Numbered from the stretch's first letter, positions 16,745-25,960 are shown. The stretch is 64,000 nucleotides of DNA from Paenimyroides baculatum (GCF_008629655.1 NZ_VWSG01000001.1:329261-393260); one strand, 5' to 3'. Notes: generated by a model not told the origin, from the letters alone. A program made the numbers and translations.

Positions 16745-18502
16745 TTAAAGTACATCTTTTTCTGCTAATTGTTTATTATATAAATTGTTGTAATATCCTT
16801 TTTGGTTTAATAGTTGATTATGAGTACCTTGCTCTATAATTTCGCCATCGTTCAAAATAATAATCTTATCGGCATTTTTAGCAGATGAAACTCGGTGTGT
16901 TACAATAATGGTGGTTTTTTTAGCCGAAATGTCTTTTAAATTATTAAGGATACGTTCTTCAGTTTCGGTATCAACTGCAGATAAACAATCGTCTAACAAC
17001 AAAACAAGAGCATCTTTAATTAATGCGCGAGCAATGGAAACACGCTGTTTTTGTCCGCCCGATAAGGTAATTCCGCGTTCACCCAAAATGGTTTCGTAAC
17101 CTTTTTCAAAACGCATAATGTTTTTGTGAACATCGGCAATTTTTGCAAAATGTTCAATTTCTTCTTGCAAAGCATTTTCTTTACCAAACTGAATGTTGTT
17201 TTTAATGGTATCAGAAAATAGAAAAGCATCTTGCGGAACAACAGCGATTTGATCGCGCAGATTTTCAACATTCCAGTTTTTAATATCGATATTATCAATA
17301 GAAATCGATCCGGAAGAAACATCGTACATTCTTGAAATAAGCTGTAATATGGTTGATTTTCCCGATCCGGTTTTTCCTAAAAACGCAACAGTTTCGCCTT
17401 CGTTAATAGTGAAGGATATATTGTTTAAGGCGTGAATTTTTGTGTCTTCGTAAATAAAATGAACGTTGTTGAATTCAATCTTTCCTTTTAAATCGTGCTT
17501 TTCTAATGTTGTTGATTGGATAGATGGAACTTCGTTTAAAAATTCGTTAATACGTTTTTGTGATGAATCGGCTTCTTGAACCATTGATGATACCCAACCT
17601 AACGACGCAATTGGCCACGTTAACATATTAATGTATAAAATAAACTGTGCAATAACGCCAATTTCGGTTATGGTACCGTTAATGTACATGCGTGCGCCAA
17701 TGTAAATTACCAGTATGTTACTTATCCCGATTAGAAAAATCATTAGCGGACCAATTAATGCGTTGGTGTACGTTAAACGCATAAATTTAGTTTTACTTTC
17801 GGTTGTAGCTTCGTCGTACGCTTTATTCTGCTTATCTTCTAAAGTGTATGCTTTGATTACGCGTATTCCCGAAAAAATTTCTTGCGAAAAAGACGAAAGT
17901 TTTGATAAATTCTGTTGATAAGCAAAGCTTCGGTTGTTGATTTCGGTACTCAACTTATACATTAAAATTGCCAAAAATGGCACCGGAATCAAAGAATACC
18001 AGGTTAGCGTTGGGGATATGATATACATTTGCACAATTACTACCGCCATTCTGAATATTGTATTTATGGAATACATTACCGCGGGACCAACATATTGACG
18101 CACTTTGGCAACATCTTCTGAAATACGACTCATTAAATCGCCGGTACGCTGACGTTTGTAAAAATCTAAACTCAATTTTTGGTAATGCTCGTAAATTTCG
18201 TTTTTAATATCGAACTCTATATGGCGCGACATTACAATAATTGTCTGACGCATTAAAAAAGTAAGAAAACCCGCCAGTAATGTGGTACCAACAATTAAAA
18301 GCATATTGTGCCATAAAGCCTGTTTGGTGGCTTCGGCGGTTACTTCGCCTGTTAAAAAATGCTGCAAAACGGTAATAGCATCACCAATATATTGTGGTGT
18401 AAAAACGGTAAATATCTGCGATGCAATGGTAATAACAATACCAAGTAAAAAGCGGTATTTGTATTTTATAAAGTATTTATTAAGTTTTTGAAGTTCTTTC
18501 AT
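16745..18502 (-). CDS. ABC exporter, fused permease and ATPase (MsbA/MdlB-like)
   Basis: Half-transporter of 585 residues with a six-helix type-1 exporter membrane domain (about 15-315) and a C-terminal ATPase domain. Walker A is GKTGSGKST (376-384), the signature is LSGGQKQR, Walker B is ALVLLLDD and the H-loop is IIVTHR. It should act as a homodimer or paired heterodimer in the inner membrane. Substrate cannot be assigned from sequence: lipid, peptide or drug are all possible. The start is supported by the canonical N-terminus (KYFIKYKYRFLLGIVITIASQI). It is upstream of, and on the same strand as, the DUF3276 gene, 68 bases away. Confidence 0.92.
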   Translation of the reverse strand: MKELQKLNKYFIKYKYRFLLGIVITIASQIFTVFTPQYIGDAITVLQHFLTGEVTAEATKQALWHNMLLIVGTTLLAGFLTFLMRQTIIVMSRHIEFDIKNEIYEHYQKLSLDFYKRQRTGDLMSRISEDVAKVRQYVGPAVMYSINTIFRMAVVIVQMYIISPTLTWYSLIPVPFLAILMYKLSTEINNRSFAYQQNLSKLSSFSQEIFSGIRVIKAYTLEDKQNKAYDEATTESKTKFMRLTYTNALIGPLMIFLIGISNILVIYIGARMYINGTITEIGVIAQFILYINMLTWPIASLGWVSSMVQEADSSQKRINEFLNEVPSIQSTTLEKHDLKGKIEFNNVHFIYEDTKIHALNNISFTINEGETVAFLGKTGSGKSTILQLISRMYDVSSGSISIDNIDIKNWNVENLRDQIAVVPQDAFLFSDTIKNNIQFGKENALQEEIEHFAKIADVHKNIMRFEKGYETILGERGITLSGGQKQRVSIARALIKDALVLLLDDCLSAVDTETEERILNNLKDISAKKTTIIVTHRVSSAKNADKIIILNDGEIIEQGTHNQLLNQKGYYNNLYNKQLAEKDVL

Positions 18503-18632
18503 TACTTATCTTCTATTTCTTTTAAATATTAAAAAACGCGGTGCGTTTGTTGTTAACTTTTTTAACAATTGATTATATGATTATTGATTTAATAATAATG
18601 TAATCAAAAAATAATAATAAAATAAATTGTTT

Positions 18633-18640
18633 TATATTTG
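18633..18640 (+). promoter_or_regulatory. TAnnTTTG promoter element for the amino-acid dehydrogenase
   Basis: TATATTTG 23 bases before ATG 18664. Confidence 0.55.
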
Positions 18641-18663
18641 AATCTATCCAAATTATTAAAATT

Positions 18664-19764
18664 ATGACAACAAACGTATATACTCCAGACGAGTTAAAAA
18701 AAGTTGACCCAGTCTTTGGTCAGATTTCCTTTGATCATCACGAACAAGTTGTTTTTTGCCACGACAAAGATACTGGTTTAAAAGCAATTATTGGTATACA
18801 TAATACAGTATTAGGTCCGGCATTAGGAGGTACGCGTATGTGGAATTATACTTCTGAATGGGAGGCTTTGAACGATGTTTTACGTTTATCGCGCGGAATG
18901 ACTTATAAATCAGCAATTTCAGGATTAGATTTAGGCGGTGGAAAAGCGGTGATTATCGGTGATTCTAAAAAAGACAAAAATCCTGAATTAATTAAAGCAT
19001 TTGCTAAATATGTTGATTCATTAAGCGGACGTTATATTACAGCAGAAGATGTTGGTACTACAACACCTGATATGGATTTAATTCATACAATTACGCCACA
19101 CGTAACAGGTATTTCAGAAAGTTTAGGCGGATCTGGAAATCCATCACCAGTTACAGCTTACGGTGTTTACATGGGATTAAAAGCTGCAACAAAATTCAAA
19201 TACGGATCTGACGATTTAAATGGTAAAAGAGTTTTGGTTCAGGGAATTGGAAATGTAGGTGAAACCTTGGTAAAACACTTGGTAAACGCAGGTGCTTTGG
19301 TTACAATTACAGATATTAGCAAAGACAGAGTTGAAGAGGTAGCTAAAAAATACAACACGGCTATTTACATGGGCGAAGATTTATATTCTTTAGATGTTGA
19401 TATTTACGCACCATGTGCTTTGGGTGCTACAGTGAACAACGATTCTGTCAGCAAATTAAAAGCGCAGGTAATTGCCGGTGCTGCAAATAATCAGTTGGCA
19501 GAAGAAGCAATTCACGGTAAAATGTTACAGGATAAAGGTATTGTTTATGCTCCTGATTTCTTGATTAACGCAGGTGGAATCATTAATGTTTTTGGCGAAA
19601 TTGCTAAATATGGTTCAGACGAAGCAATCCGTAGAACAGAAAATATCTACAACACTACATTAGATATTTTAAATCTAGCAAAAGAACAAAACATTACGCC
19701 AAACCAAGCGGCTATGAAAATGGCAGAGCAGCGTATCGAAAAGAAAAAGCAAGAAAATAAATAA
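18664..19764 (+). CDS. Glu/Leu/Phe/Val dehydrogenase, leucine dehydrogenase type
   Basis: NAD-dependent amino-acid dehydrogenase of 366 residues, the size of leucine/valine dehydrogenases. It would interconvert branched-chain amino acids and 2-oxo acids plus ammonia. Catalytic lysines are visible as K82 (MTYKSAISGLDLGGGK) and K94 (GGGKAVI); the AEDVGTTTPDMDLI segment and the Rossmann motif VQGIGNVGETL are typical. In this family the GGGKAVI and HTVLGPALGGTRMW patterns mark the leucine-type rather than glutamate branch. It is monocistronic between its TATATTTG promoter and the hairpin at 19792. Confidence 0.92.
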   Translation: MTTNVYTPDELKKVDPVFGQISFDHHEQVVFCHDKDTGLKAIIGIHNTVLGPALGGTRMWNYTSEWEALNDVLRLSRGMTYKSAISGLDLGGGKAVIIGDSKKDKNPELIKAFAKYVDSLSGRYITAEDVGTTTPDMDLIHTITPHVTGISESLGGSGNPSPVTAYGVYMGLKAATKFKYGSDDLNGKRVLVQGIGNVGETLVKHLVNAGALVTITDISKDRVEEVAKKYNTAIYMGEDLYSLDVDIYAPCALGATVNNDSVSKLKAQVIAGAANNQLAEEAIHGKMLQDKGIVYAPDFLINAGGIINVFGEIAKYGSDEAIRRTENIYNTTLDILNLAKEQNITPNQAAMKMAEQRIEKKKQENK

Positions 19765-19782
19765 AAATTAAAATTAATTTTT

Positions 19783-19790
19783 TAGTTTTG
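19783..19790 (+). promoter_or_regulatory. TAnnTTTG element overlapping the terminator before nusB
   Basis: TAGTTTTG lies immediately before the terminator hairpin. If used, transcription for nusB would start within the hairpin sequence. Alternatively it is chance. Confidence 0.3.
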
Positions 19791-19791
19791 C

Positions 19792-19824
19792 AAAGCGAAA
19801 ATCACTCCGATTTTCGCTTTCTTT
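19792..19824 (+). terminator. Rho-independent terminator after the dehydrogenase
   Basis: Stem AAAGCGAAAATC / GATTTTCGCTTT, loop ACTCC, followed by CTTTATAAAA. Confidence 0.8.
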
Positions 19825-19846
19825 ATAAAAACAAGTTCTTAGTAGC

Positions 19847-20791
19847 ATGGTAAACAGACGTCATATCCGTTCAAAAGTATTGCAGGCAATATATGCAATG
19901 ACTCAAAACCAATCCGATCAATTAGATGTTTATGAAAAATATCTTTTCAGCAGTTTAGAAAACATCCGCGAACTGTATCTTTTAATGTTGTCTTCGTTAA
20001 TTGAATTGCAGAAAGTAGAGAATAATTTTCTAGAAGTATCGGCGCAAAAACATTTAGCTACACCACAAGAAAAAACTCCCAATAAAAAGTTTGTCAATAA
20101 TTTGGCGCTTCAAATTTTAAGTAATTCCGAAACATTGAATAATTGGCTGGAAGAATTGCATATCAATCAGTTTCATGTAAACGATCACTACATAAAAACG
20201 TTGTTGCAAGAAATTAAATCAAGTGAATTATACAAGCATTATATGCGTAACGGCGTGAATACTTTTGAAGAAGATAAAGACTTTTTAATTAAGTTATTTA
20301 CCGATTTTATTGCTCCGAACGAAAAAATATACGAGTTTTTAGAAGATTATAAAATTTCTTGGATTGATGATATTCCGGTTGTAAACACAGCTATTTTAAA
20401 ACAGTTGGAAGGATTGAAGAACGAAACCAGCTATTTTAAACTGAACAAGGTTTTTAAAGACGATGAAGATAAAGAATTTGCAAAGCAGTTGTTTAGAAAA
20501 ACAGCGTTGAATGCAGATGTTTTTGTTAAGGAATATGAAGACAAAACCCGTAATTGGGAATTAGACCGTATTGCAGAAATTGATACTATTATTTTGAATT
20601 TGGGTGTTTGCGAACTGCAAAAATTTCCATCTATTCCTGTAAAAGTAACAATTAACGAATATTTAGAACTTGCAAAAGAATATTCAACACCAAAAAGCAG
20701 TATATTTATCAACGGAATTTTAGACGCTTTAGTTAAAGAATACCGCGAAGAGAATAAATTAAACAAAATAGGAAGAGGATTAATCGAATAA
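19847..20791 (+). CDS. nusB: Transcription antitermination factor NusB (long flavobacterial form)
   Basis: NusB binds boxA RNA with NusE (S10) to promote antitermination, chiefly of rRNA operons. The protein is 314 residues, about twice the E. coli length. The start VNRRHIRSKVLQAIYAM is the NusB N-terminus, then a long insert (about 30-185) of mostly helical, charged sequence. The conserved C-terminal NusB core (ELDRIAEIDTIILNLGVCELQKFPSIPVKVTINEYLELAKEYSTPKSSIFINGILDAL) follows. It is 2 bases upstream of the DUF1573 lipoprotein gene and then yajC, a gene order I recall as common in flavobacteria. Confidence 0.93.
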   Translation: MVNRRHIRSKVLQAIYAMTQNQSDQLDVYEKYLFSSLENIRELYLLMLSSLIELQKVENNFLEVSAQKHLATPQEKTPNKKFVNNLALQILSNSETLNNWLEELHINQFHVNDHYIKTLLQEIKSSELYKHYMRNGVNTFEEDKDFLIKLFTDFIAPNEKIYEFLEDYKISWIDDIPVVNTAILKQLEGLKNETSYFKLNKVFKDDEDKEFAKQLFRKTALNADVFVKEYEDKTRNWELDRIAEIDTIILNLGVCELQKFPSIPVKVTINEYLELAKEYSTPKSSIFINGILDALVKEYREENKLNKIGRGLIE

Positions 20792-20793
20792 TT

Positions 20794-21282
20794 ATGAAAA
20801 AATTAATGTTTGCAGCAGGTTTCGCTGCATTAAGCTTAATGGCTTGTAATAAAAAAGAAGATGCTTCGTCACTTATCAAAGATGGTGCTTCAACAACAAC
20901 TGAAACTACTACAACGGCTACCACTGCAAATGGTGTTACCGAAACTACAAGTTCAACAAGTACACAAACAGGTTTTCCTAAAATTGCATTCAACGAAACA
21001 ACACACGATTTCGGCGAATTAAAAAAAGGATCTAAAGGTGAAGTTGAATTCGAAATTAGAAACGAAGGAACTGTAGATCTAGTAATTATCGATGCTAAAG
21101 CATCTTGCGGTTGTACGGTTCCAGAAAAACCAACCGAACCAATCAAACCAGGTAAATCGGCAAAAATGAAAGTTGTATTTTCTGCAAATAGTGCAGGTTT
21201 ACAAAGTAAAAACATAACATTAACAACCAATACCGAAGCTGGTAGCGAAGTGTTAACTGTAAAAGCAAACGTAACAGAATAA
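20794..21282 (+). CDS. DUF1573 domain lipoprotein
   Basis: A 162-residue predicted lipoprotein with lipobox LMAC (C18), a Thr/Ser-rich linker (about 30-55), and a DUF1573 domain. That domain is immunoglobulin-like, seen as IAFNETTHDFGELKKGSKGEVEFEIRNEG and the IDAKASCGCTVPEKPTEPIKPGKSAKMKVVF motif. DUF1573 proteins are abundant in Bacteroidota envelopes with no defined activity. It is co-transcribed with nusB (2 bases) and yajC (6 bases). Confidence 0.9.
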   Translation: MKKLMFAAGFAALSLMACNKKEDASSLIKDGASTTTETTTTATTANGVTETTSSTSTQTGFPKIAFNETTHDFGELKKGSKGEVEFEIRNEGTVDLVIIDAKASCGCTVPEKPTEPIKPGKSAKMKVVFSANSAGLQSKNITLTTNTEAGSEVLTVKANVTE

Positions 21283-21288
21283 TTTAAA

Positions 21289-21579
21289 ATGGAAAATATA
21301 CAACAGTTTTTACCTTTTGTTTTAATTATGGCGGCAATGTATTTTTTAATGATACGCCCACAACAAACAAGAGTTAAAAAAGAAAAAGAATTTGAGGGTA
21401 GCTTAAAAGTAGGCGATAAAATTGTCACAAAAGCCGGTATCCACGGAAGAATTTCTGAACTTGCAGAAACAACAATGGTTGTAGAAACAATGGCAGGAAA
21501 AATTAAAATGGAAAAAGCAGCAATCTCTTTAGATTTAAGCAGAAAAGTAAATGCTTCTCCGGTCGTAGAGAAATCATAA
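21289..21579 (+). CDS. yajC: Preprotein translocase subunit YajC
   Basis: Small inner-membrane subunit associated with SecDF. The 96 residues contain one N-terminal helix (FLPFVLIMAAMYFLMIRPQQ), then the YajC signature RPQQTRVKKEKEFEGSLKVGDKIVTKAGIHGRISEL, and a short cytoplasmic domain. It ends the nusB-DUF1573-yajC operon at the hairpin at 21585. Confidence 0.96.
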   Translation: MENIQQFLPFVLIMAAMYFLMIRPQQTRVKKEKEFEGSLKVGDKIVTKAGIHGRISELAETTMVVETMAGKIKMEKAAISLDLSRKVNASPVVEKS

Positions 21580-21584
21580 ATAAA

Positions 21585-21613
21585 AAACTCCTAAATTTCT
21601 TTAGGAGTTTTTA
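21585..21613. terminator. Terminator between yajC and the 52-residue membrane protein
   Basis: Stem AAAACTCCTAA / TTAGGAGTTTT with T runs, between convergent genes. Confidence 0.9.
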
Positions 21614-21616
21614 TTT

Positions 21617-21775
21617 TTAAGGTCTGTTTCCAGTAATTAATCGGTATAGAATAGCAATAACTGCTAACACCAATAAAACGTGTATAAAACTTCCTACGGC
21701 GTCTGCGAAACCAAAATATCCCACAGCCCATAAAATAATTAGTACTACGGCAATAAGCCAAATTAAATCTCTCAT
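21617..21775 (-). CDS. lmo0937-like 52-residue membrane protein
   Basis: A short gene found by reading the minus strand. It encodes 52 residues: MRDLIWLIAVVLIILWAVG, then YFGFADAVGSFIHVLLVLA, then VIAILYRLITGNRP. This is two hydrophobic helices joined by a short FGFADAVGS turn and fits the small lmo0937-type membrane protein family (residues WAVGYFG and HVLLVLAVI). Function is unknown; I recall such proteins as stress-associated in some species, which is not shown here. It is convergent with yajC and sits directly beside the shared hairpin at 21585. Confidence 0.8.
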   Translation of the reverse strand: MRDLIWLIAVVLIILWAVGYFGFADAVGSFIHVLLVLAVIAILYRLITGNRP

Positions 21776-21859
21776 AGCATACTAGTTTTAAAAATTAGTA
21801 TCCTAAAGTTAATAAAAAAATATGTTAATCCTACTTTAACTTTTATATTTTTTGCAAAC

Positions 21860-21891
21860 TTTGGTGGCTACCGCACAATTTTGTACTTTTA
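21860..21891 (+). promoter_or_regulatory. Promoter of the kynurenine 3-monooxygenase gene
   Basis: TTTG (21860-21863), 20-base spacer, then TACTTTTA (21884-21891), a 7-of-8 match to the -7 element. The start codon lies 36 bases downstream. Confidence 0.5.
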
Positions 21892-21927
21892 TCAACATAC
21901 AATTATAAGTAAACAAAAAGCTATAAC

Positions 21928-23289
21928 ATGCTTACAAAAAATAAAGATATTGCAATTGCAGGTGCTGGTTTGGTAGGCACACTTTTGAGTATCTATCTTA
22001 AAAAGAAAAACTACAACGTAACTATTTTTGATCGCAGTGAAGACATTCGCAAGGTTAAATTTTCAGGTAGATCTATAAATTTGGCAATGTCTACTCGCGG
22101 ATGGTATGCTTTAGATGAAGTTGGTATTGGCGATGAAATCAGAAAAATTGCTATTCCAATGGATAAAAGAGCCATTCATTTAAAAGACGGTTCTTTATCT
22201 TTTCAGCCTTACGGAATCAACGGAGAAGCTATTTATTCGATTTCTCGTGGCGGATTAAATAGAATGATGATTGATCTTGCGGAAAAAGCTGGAGTAAATT
22301 TTGAGTTCAATCAGAAAATTTGGGACGTAAATTTAGATACCGCAACCTTATATATAGGTGAAAACGAACACGGGCCTTTTGAACAGCGTCAATTCGATCA
22401 CATTTTTGGTGCAGATGGTGCTTTTTCTCGTATCCGTCACCGCATGCAACGTCAGAACAGATTTAACTATTCGCAGTTTTTTCTAAATATCGGCTATAAA
22501 GAATTAACCATTCCTGCAAATGAAGACGGTTCGCATAAAATCGATCCTAATTCTTTTCATATCTGGCCTCGTGGTGAGTTCATGCTGATTGCGCTTTCTA
22601 ACGACGATGGATCTTTTACCTGTACACTTTTTATGCCTTTTGAAGGAGCAAATTCTTTTGAAGAAATCAATACAGACGAGAAAGTTACGGCGTTTTTCAA
22701 CGAATATTTTTCTGACACAAAAGATTTAATTGTAAATCTTAAAGAAGATTATTTTTCAAATCCAACATCTTCGCTGGTTACCATGCAGTGCTATCCGTGG
22801 ACGTATAAAGATAAAGTCGCGTTAATTGGCGATTCTGCTCATGCAATTGTTCCTTTTTACGGACAGGGAATGAATGCTGGTTTTGAAGATATTACTGAAA
22901 TTAGTGATTTGTTAGATGAATTTCCGGACGATATTGAAACTGTTTTCGAAAAATATCAGGAGATACGTAAACCGAATGCCGATGCTATTGCCGAATTATC
23001 GTATCGAAATTTTATTGAAATGAGTACAAAAACGGCTGATGTTGATTTCTTGTTGCAGAAAAAAATCGAAGCATGGTTTACCAAACAGCACCCAGATAAG
23101 TGGCTTCCGTTGTACGATCGTGTTACTTTTAGCTTAAATCCTTACCAAGATGCTTTGGCAATTGGCGATTTACAGAAAAAAGTAATGGAAGACGTAATGC
23201 AGTTGCCGGATATTCATGAAAACTGGCAGACAAAAGAAGTTGAAAAACACATTTTAGATTTGTTAGATAAAAATAAAGCAGACATATAG
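21928..23289 (+). CDS. kmo: Kynurenine 3-monooxygenase (FAD-dependent)
   Basis: Flavin monooxygenase that hydroxylates L-kynurenine to 3-hydroxykynurenine with NADPH and O2. The 453 residues start with the FAD Rossmann motif IAIAGAGLVGTLLSIYLKKKNY. KFSGRSINLAMSTRGWYALDEVG is characteristic of KMO, and the second FAD motif is VALIGDSAHAIVPFYGQGMNAGFED. The C-terminal part is short of an obvious mitochondrial-type anchor. No kynureninase or tryptophan dioxygenase gene is nearby, so the pathway is scattered. Other aromatic monooxygenases share the FAD motifs, but the N-terminal block supports KMO. It ends in the hairpin at 23275. Confidence 0.92.
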   Translation: MLTKNKDIAIAGAGLVGTLLSIYLKKKNYNVTIFDRSEDIRKVKFSGRSINLAMSTRGWYALDEVGIGDEIRKIAIPMDKRAIHLKDGSLSFQPYGINGEAIYSISRGGLNRMMIDLAEKAGVNFEFNQKIWDVNLDTATLYIGENEHGPFEQRQFDHIFGADGAFSRIRHRMQRQNRFNYSQFFLNIGYKELTIPANEDGSHKIDPNSFHIWPRGEFMLIALSNDDGSFTCTLFMPFEGANSFEEINTDEKVTAFFNEYFSDTKDLIVNLKEDYFSNPTSSLVTMQCYPWTYKDKVALIGDSAHAIVPFYGQGMNAGFEDITEISDLLDEFPDDIETVFEKYQEIRKPNADAIAELSYRNFIEMSTKTADVDFLLQKKIEAWFTKQHPDKWLPLYDRVTFSLNPYQDALAIGDLQKKVMEDVMQLPDIHENWQTKEVEKHILDLLDKNKADI

Positions 23290-23298
23290 TCTGCTTTT
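23275..23298. terminator. Terminator between kmo and the HerA-like gene
   Basis: Stem AAAGCAGAC / GTCTGCTTT, loop ATATA, overlapping the kmo stop codon, between convergent genes. Confidence 0.8.
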
Positions 23299-23307
23299 TG
23301 CTTTATA

Positions 23308-24819
23308 TTACTTTTTAAATATCTTGGTAAGTACACCAAAAGCTCCCCGTATAAACGTTGCGCTGGTTAATACTTTAATAACCTGTTTGGTAAAATAACT
23401 TTCTTCTTTTTTCTTTGGTGCAGTACTGTTTTTCGATTCTTTAACAATTGCCGTTTCTGTTGGTTTTTCGGTAGTTAGTTTATGGTTCAGAATTTCGTAA
23501 GCACTTTCACGGTCAACCACATTATTGTATTTGTTTTTAAGGTTCGATTGCTGTATCAGCCCGTCAATTTCAGTAGGCGATAAAACATCCATTCGGCTCA
23601 TTGGTGCCTGCATCATACAAACAGCAAGTGGTGTTGGGATCCCTTTTTCGTTTAAAACCGTTACCAAAGCTTCGCCTGTACCAAGCTGTGTAATAATTTC
23701 GTTGGTTTTGTAAAATTCGGTTGTAGGAAAATTTTCCGATGCCAGTTTAATAGCTTTTCGATCTTTATCGGTGAAAGCTCGCAACGCATGTTGAATTTTT
23801 AATCCTAATTGAGCTAAAACACCGTCGGGCACATCGGTTGGATTTTGTGTGATAAAATACAGACCAATTCCTTTAGATCGAATTAGTTTTACAATGGTTT
23901 CAATTTGATCTAAAAGTGCTTTGCTAGCTTCTTTAAAGATTAAATGGGCTTCGTCAATAAAAATAACCAGTTCTGGCTGTCCGCTGTCGCCTTGTTCGGG
24001 CATGGTATTGTAAACTTCCGCCAAAAGACACAACATAAAAGTTGAAAACAATTTTGGTTTATCTTGTATATCGTTTAAACGTAAAATATTTACAAAAGCT
24101 TTACCGTTTTCGTCGATTCGCATCAAGTCTTTAATATCAAATGATGTTTCTCCGAAAAATAAATCGGCATCTTGTTGTTCCAGTTCTATCAATTTACGCA
24201 GAATTGCTCCAGTTGATGCTGTAGAAACACGTCCGTATTCTTTTTCGATGTCTTCTTTACCTTCATTTGTTATAAACTGAATTACTTTTTTTAGATCCTT
24301 TAAATCTAACAAAGGCAGTTGGTGATCATCGCAGTATTTAAAAATTAACGACATTACACCACTTTGGGTATCGTTCAAATCTAAAATACGTGATAACAAT
24401 ACAGGTCCGAATTCAGAAATGGTTGCTCTTAATCGAACGCCGTTTTGTTTAGAAATGGTTAGTAATTCTACAGGAAACGCTTTAGGTTCAAAATGTAAAT
24501 TCATTTTTGCATGGCGTTCCTCTATAAAAGCGTTTTTCACGCCTTGTTGCGCAATTCCGCTGAAATCACCTTTAATATCCATCATTAAAACAGGAATGCC
24601 TTTGCTCGAGAGTTGTTCAGATAACACCTGAATCGTCTTTGTTTTACCCGTTCCTGTAGCACCCGCAATTAAGCCGTGGCGGTTTAGTGTTTTTAAAGGA
24701 ATATTAATAAAAAGGTCTGCAATTGGCTCATTGTCAATCATTGCACCGCCAATCGTTATATAGTCGGATTTAAAAGTATAACCGTCCTTTATTTTTTGTG
24801 TGAAATTTTCTCGATCCAT
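23308..24819 (-). CDS. HerA-like ATPase, DUF853 family (YjgR-like)
   Basis: P-loop ATPase of 503 residues related to HerA/VirB4 motors. The opening FKSDYITIGGAMIDNEPIADLFINIPLKTLNRHGLI leads into Walker A GATGTGKT (53-60); Walker B is LVIFIDEAHLIF, followed by LDQIETIVKLIRSKGIGLYFITQNPTDVP. The long C-terminal end carries a lysine-rich spacer and a short final motif (KVLTSATFIRGAFGVL). Cellular role of the YjgR group is not defined. It is not beside a NurA nuclease gene, so I do not call it a DNA end-resection factor or a defence gene. It is convergent with kmo and divergent from the Ton cluster. Confidence 0.9.
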   Translation of the reverse strand: MDRENFTQKIKDGYTFKSDYITIGGAMIDNEPIADLFINIPLKTLNRHGLIAGATGTGKTKTIQVLSEQLSSKGIPVLMMDIKGDFSGIAQQGVKNAFIEERHAKMNLHFEPKAFPVELLTISKQNGVRLRATISEFGPVLLSRILDLNDTQSGVMSLIFKYCDDHQLPLLDLKDLKKVIQFITNEGKEDIEKEYGRVSTASTGAILRKLIELEQQDADLFFGETSFDIKDLMRIDENGKAFVNILRLNDIQDKPKLFSTFMLCLLAEVYNTMPEQGDSGQPELVIFIDEAHLIFKEASKALLDQIETIVKLIRSKGIGLYFITQNPTDVPDGVLAQLGLKIQHALRAFTDKDRKAIKLASENFPTTEFYKTNEIITQLGTGEALVTVLNEKGIPTPLAVCMMQAPMSRMDVLSPTEIDGLIQQSNLKNKYNNVVDRESAYEILNHKLTTEKPTETAIVKESKNSTAPKKKEESYFTKQVIKVLTSATFIRGAFGVLTKIFKK

Positions 24820-25144
24820 TTAAACAATAATTCTATTTTTGATAAAGATATAAACTTCTTTCAACTAAAAAAATGCAATAAAACCGCAGGTTAAGTAATT
24901 GTTAAGAAATATTTGAAGTCAAAAAGCAATAATAATGAAAGTGAAACGTTTAATGATTAAGGATTTGATAAAAAAATATTAAAAAGTAAATTAATTGTTT
25001 CTTTTTCGTTAATTTTAAATTCTTAAATAATAACAGGCGAAATTTTATTTTTTTATATCAACTAAAAAACTAAATTTGCCTTGCTTCAATGAAAGCAAAC
25101 TAATTTTAAAAATTGAGTAAACATTAAATTTAAATTTTATTAAG
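24820..25144. other. Intergenic region between the HerA-like and exbB genes
   Basis: This 325-base, very A/T-rich divergent region contains no supported gene. A plus-strand -7 element is at 25071. No minus-strand consensus promoter, hairpin terminator or repeat was evident. Confidence 0.7.
25071..25078 (+). promoter_or_regulatory. TAnnTTTG promoter element for the exbB-tonB operon
   Basis: TAAATTTG, 66 bases before the exbB start, leaving a 5' leader of roughly 60 bases. Confidence 0.5.
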
Positions 25145-25960
25145 ATGACACAAACAGTTGAGAAAAATCCAAGTGGTTCAGGATTATCAAACGTGGCTGC
25201 GGCGATTACAATTATTGCATGTTTAGTTTTTGGTTGGGTAATATGGAGATTTGTATTAGGAGCACCAGGTAACTTTATGAATGGTGACCGTAATGGAGAT
25301 CCAAATCCAGGAGACTTAATGGGGATGATGTACAAAGGAGGTTACGTTATTGCTGTATTAATTGGATTAATGACAACAACTATTGTATTCGGTATCGAAA
25401 GATGGATTGTTATTAGCAAAGCTGCTGGTGCAGGAGATGTAAAAGCGTATGTTGGTAAAGTACAATCTTTAGTTAACGCTAATCAAATTGACGAAGCTAT
25501 TGAACTTTCTGACAAACAAAAAGGTTCGGTTGCAAATGTTGTAAAATCAGCGTTGATTAAATTGAAAGAAGTTAAACGTGAAGGTTTTGATGCAGATAAA
25601 GCAACAGAAACTATTCAAAAAGAAATTGAAGAAGCTACTGTATTAGAAATGCCAATGTTAGAGAAAAACATGATCATTTTAGCAACATTAGTATCTATTG
25701 GTACATTAGTAGGTTTATTAGGTACAGTAACAGGTATGATTAAAGCATTCTCTGCTTTATCTACAGCTGGTTCTCCTGATTCATCTGCATTAGCAACAGG
25801 TATCTCTGAAGCATTAATGAATACTGCTACAGGTATTGGTACATCTACATTAGCTATTGTTTTCTATAACGTATTCACAACTAAAATCGATAAATTAACA
25901 CATTTTATCGACGAAGCTGGATTCGCAATTACACAATCTTACAGAAGACACAATAAATAA
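25145..25960 (+). CDS. exbB: MotA/TolQ/ExbB proton channel family protein
   Basis: Inner-membrane stator of a proton-driven motor that energises TonB. The 271 residues include an N-terminal helix (about 18-40), a Gly/Asn/Asp-rich segment (FMNGDRNGDPNPGDL), a second helix (VIAVLIGLMTTTIVFGIERW), a cytoplasmic domain, and two C-terminal helices with MIILATLVSIGTLVGLLGTVTGMIKAFSAL and TGISEALMNTATGIGTSTLAIVFYNVF. These are the conserved pore helices. The additional N-terminal helix compared with E. coli ExbB is usual in Bacteroidota. It heads the operon exbB-exbD-exbD-tonB. Confidence 0.93.
   Translation: MTQTVEKNPSGSGLSNVAAAITIIACLVFGWVIWRFVLGAPGNFMNGDRNGDPNPGDLMGMMYKGGYVIAVLIGLMTTTIVFGIERWIVISKAAGAGDVKAYVGKVQSLVNANQIDEAIELSDKQKGSVANVVKSALIKLKEVKREGFDADKATETIQKEIEEATVLEMPMLEKNMIILATLVSIGTLVGLLGTVTGMIKAFSALSTAGSPDSSALATGISEALMNTATGIGTSTLAIVFYNVFTTKIDKLTHFIDEAGFAITQSYRRHNK

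Noticed and set aside
20733..21428. 231-residue open frame on the minus strand across the nusB end, DUF1573 and yajC
   Set aside because: It is antisense to three well-supported genes and has a hydrophobic, low-information translation typical of a shadow of Thr/Val-rich coding sequence.
23308..24819. HerA-like ATPase as part of a HerA-based defence system
   Set aside because: No NurA, Sir2 or DUF4297-type partner is adjacent, and the sequence fits the DUF853/YjgR housekeeping group.
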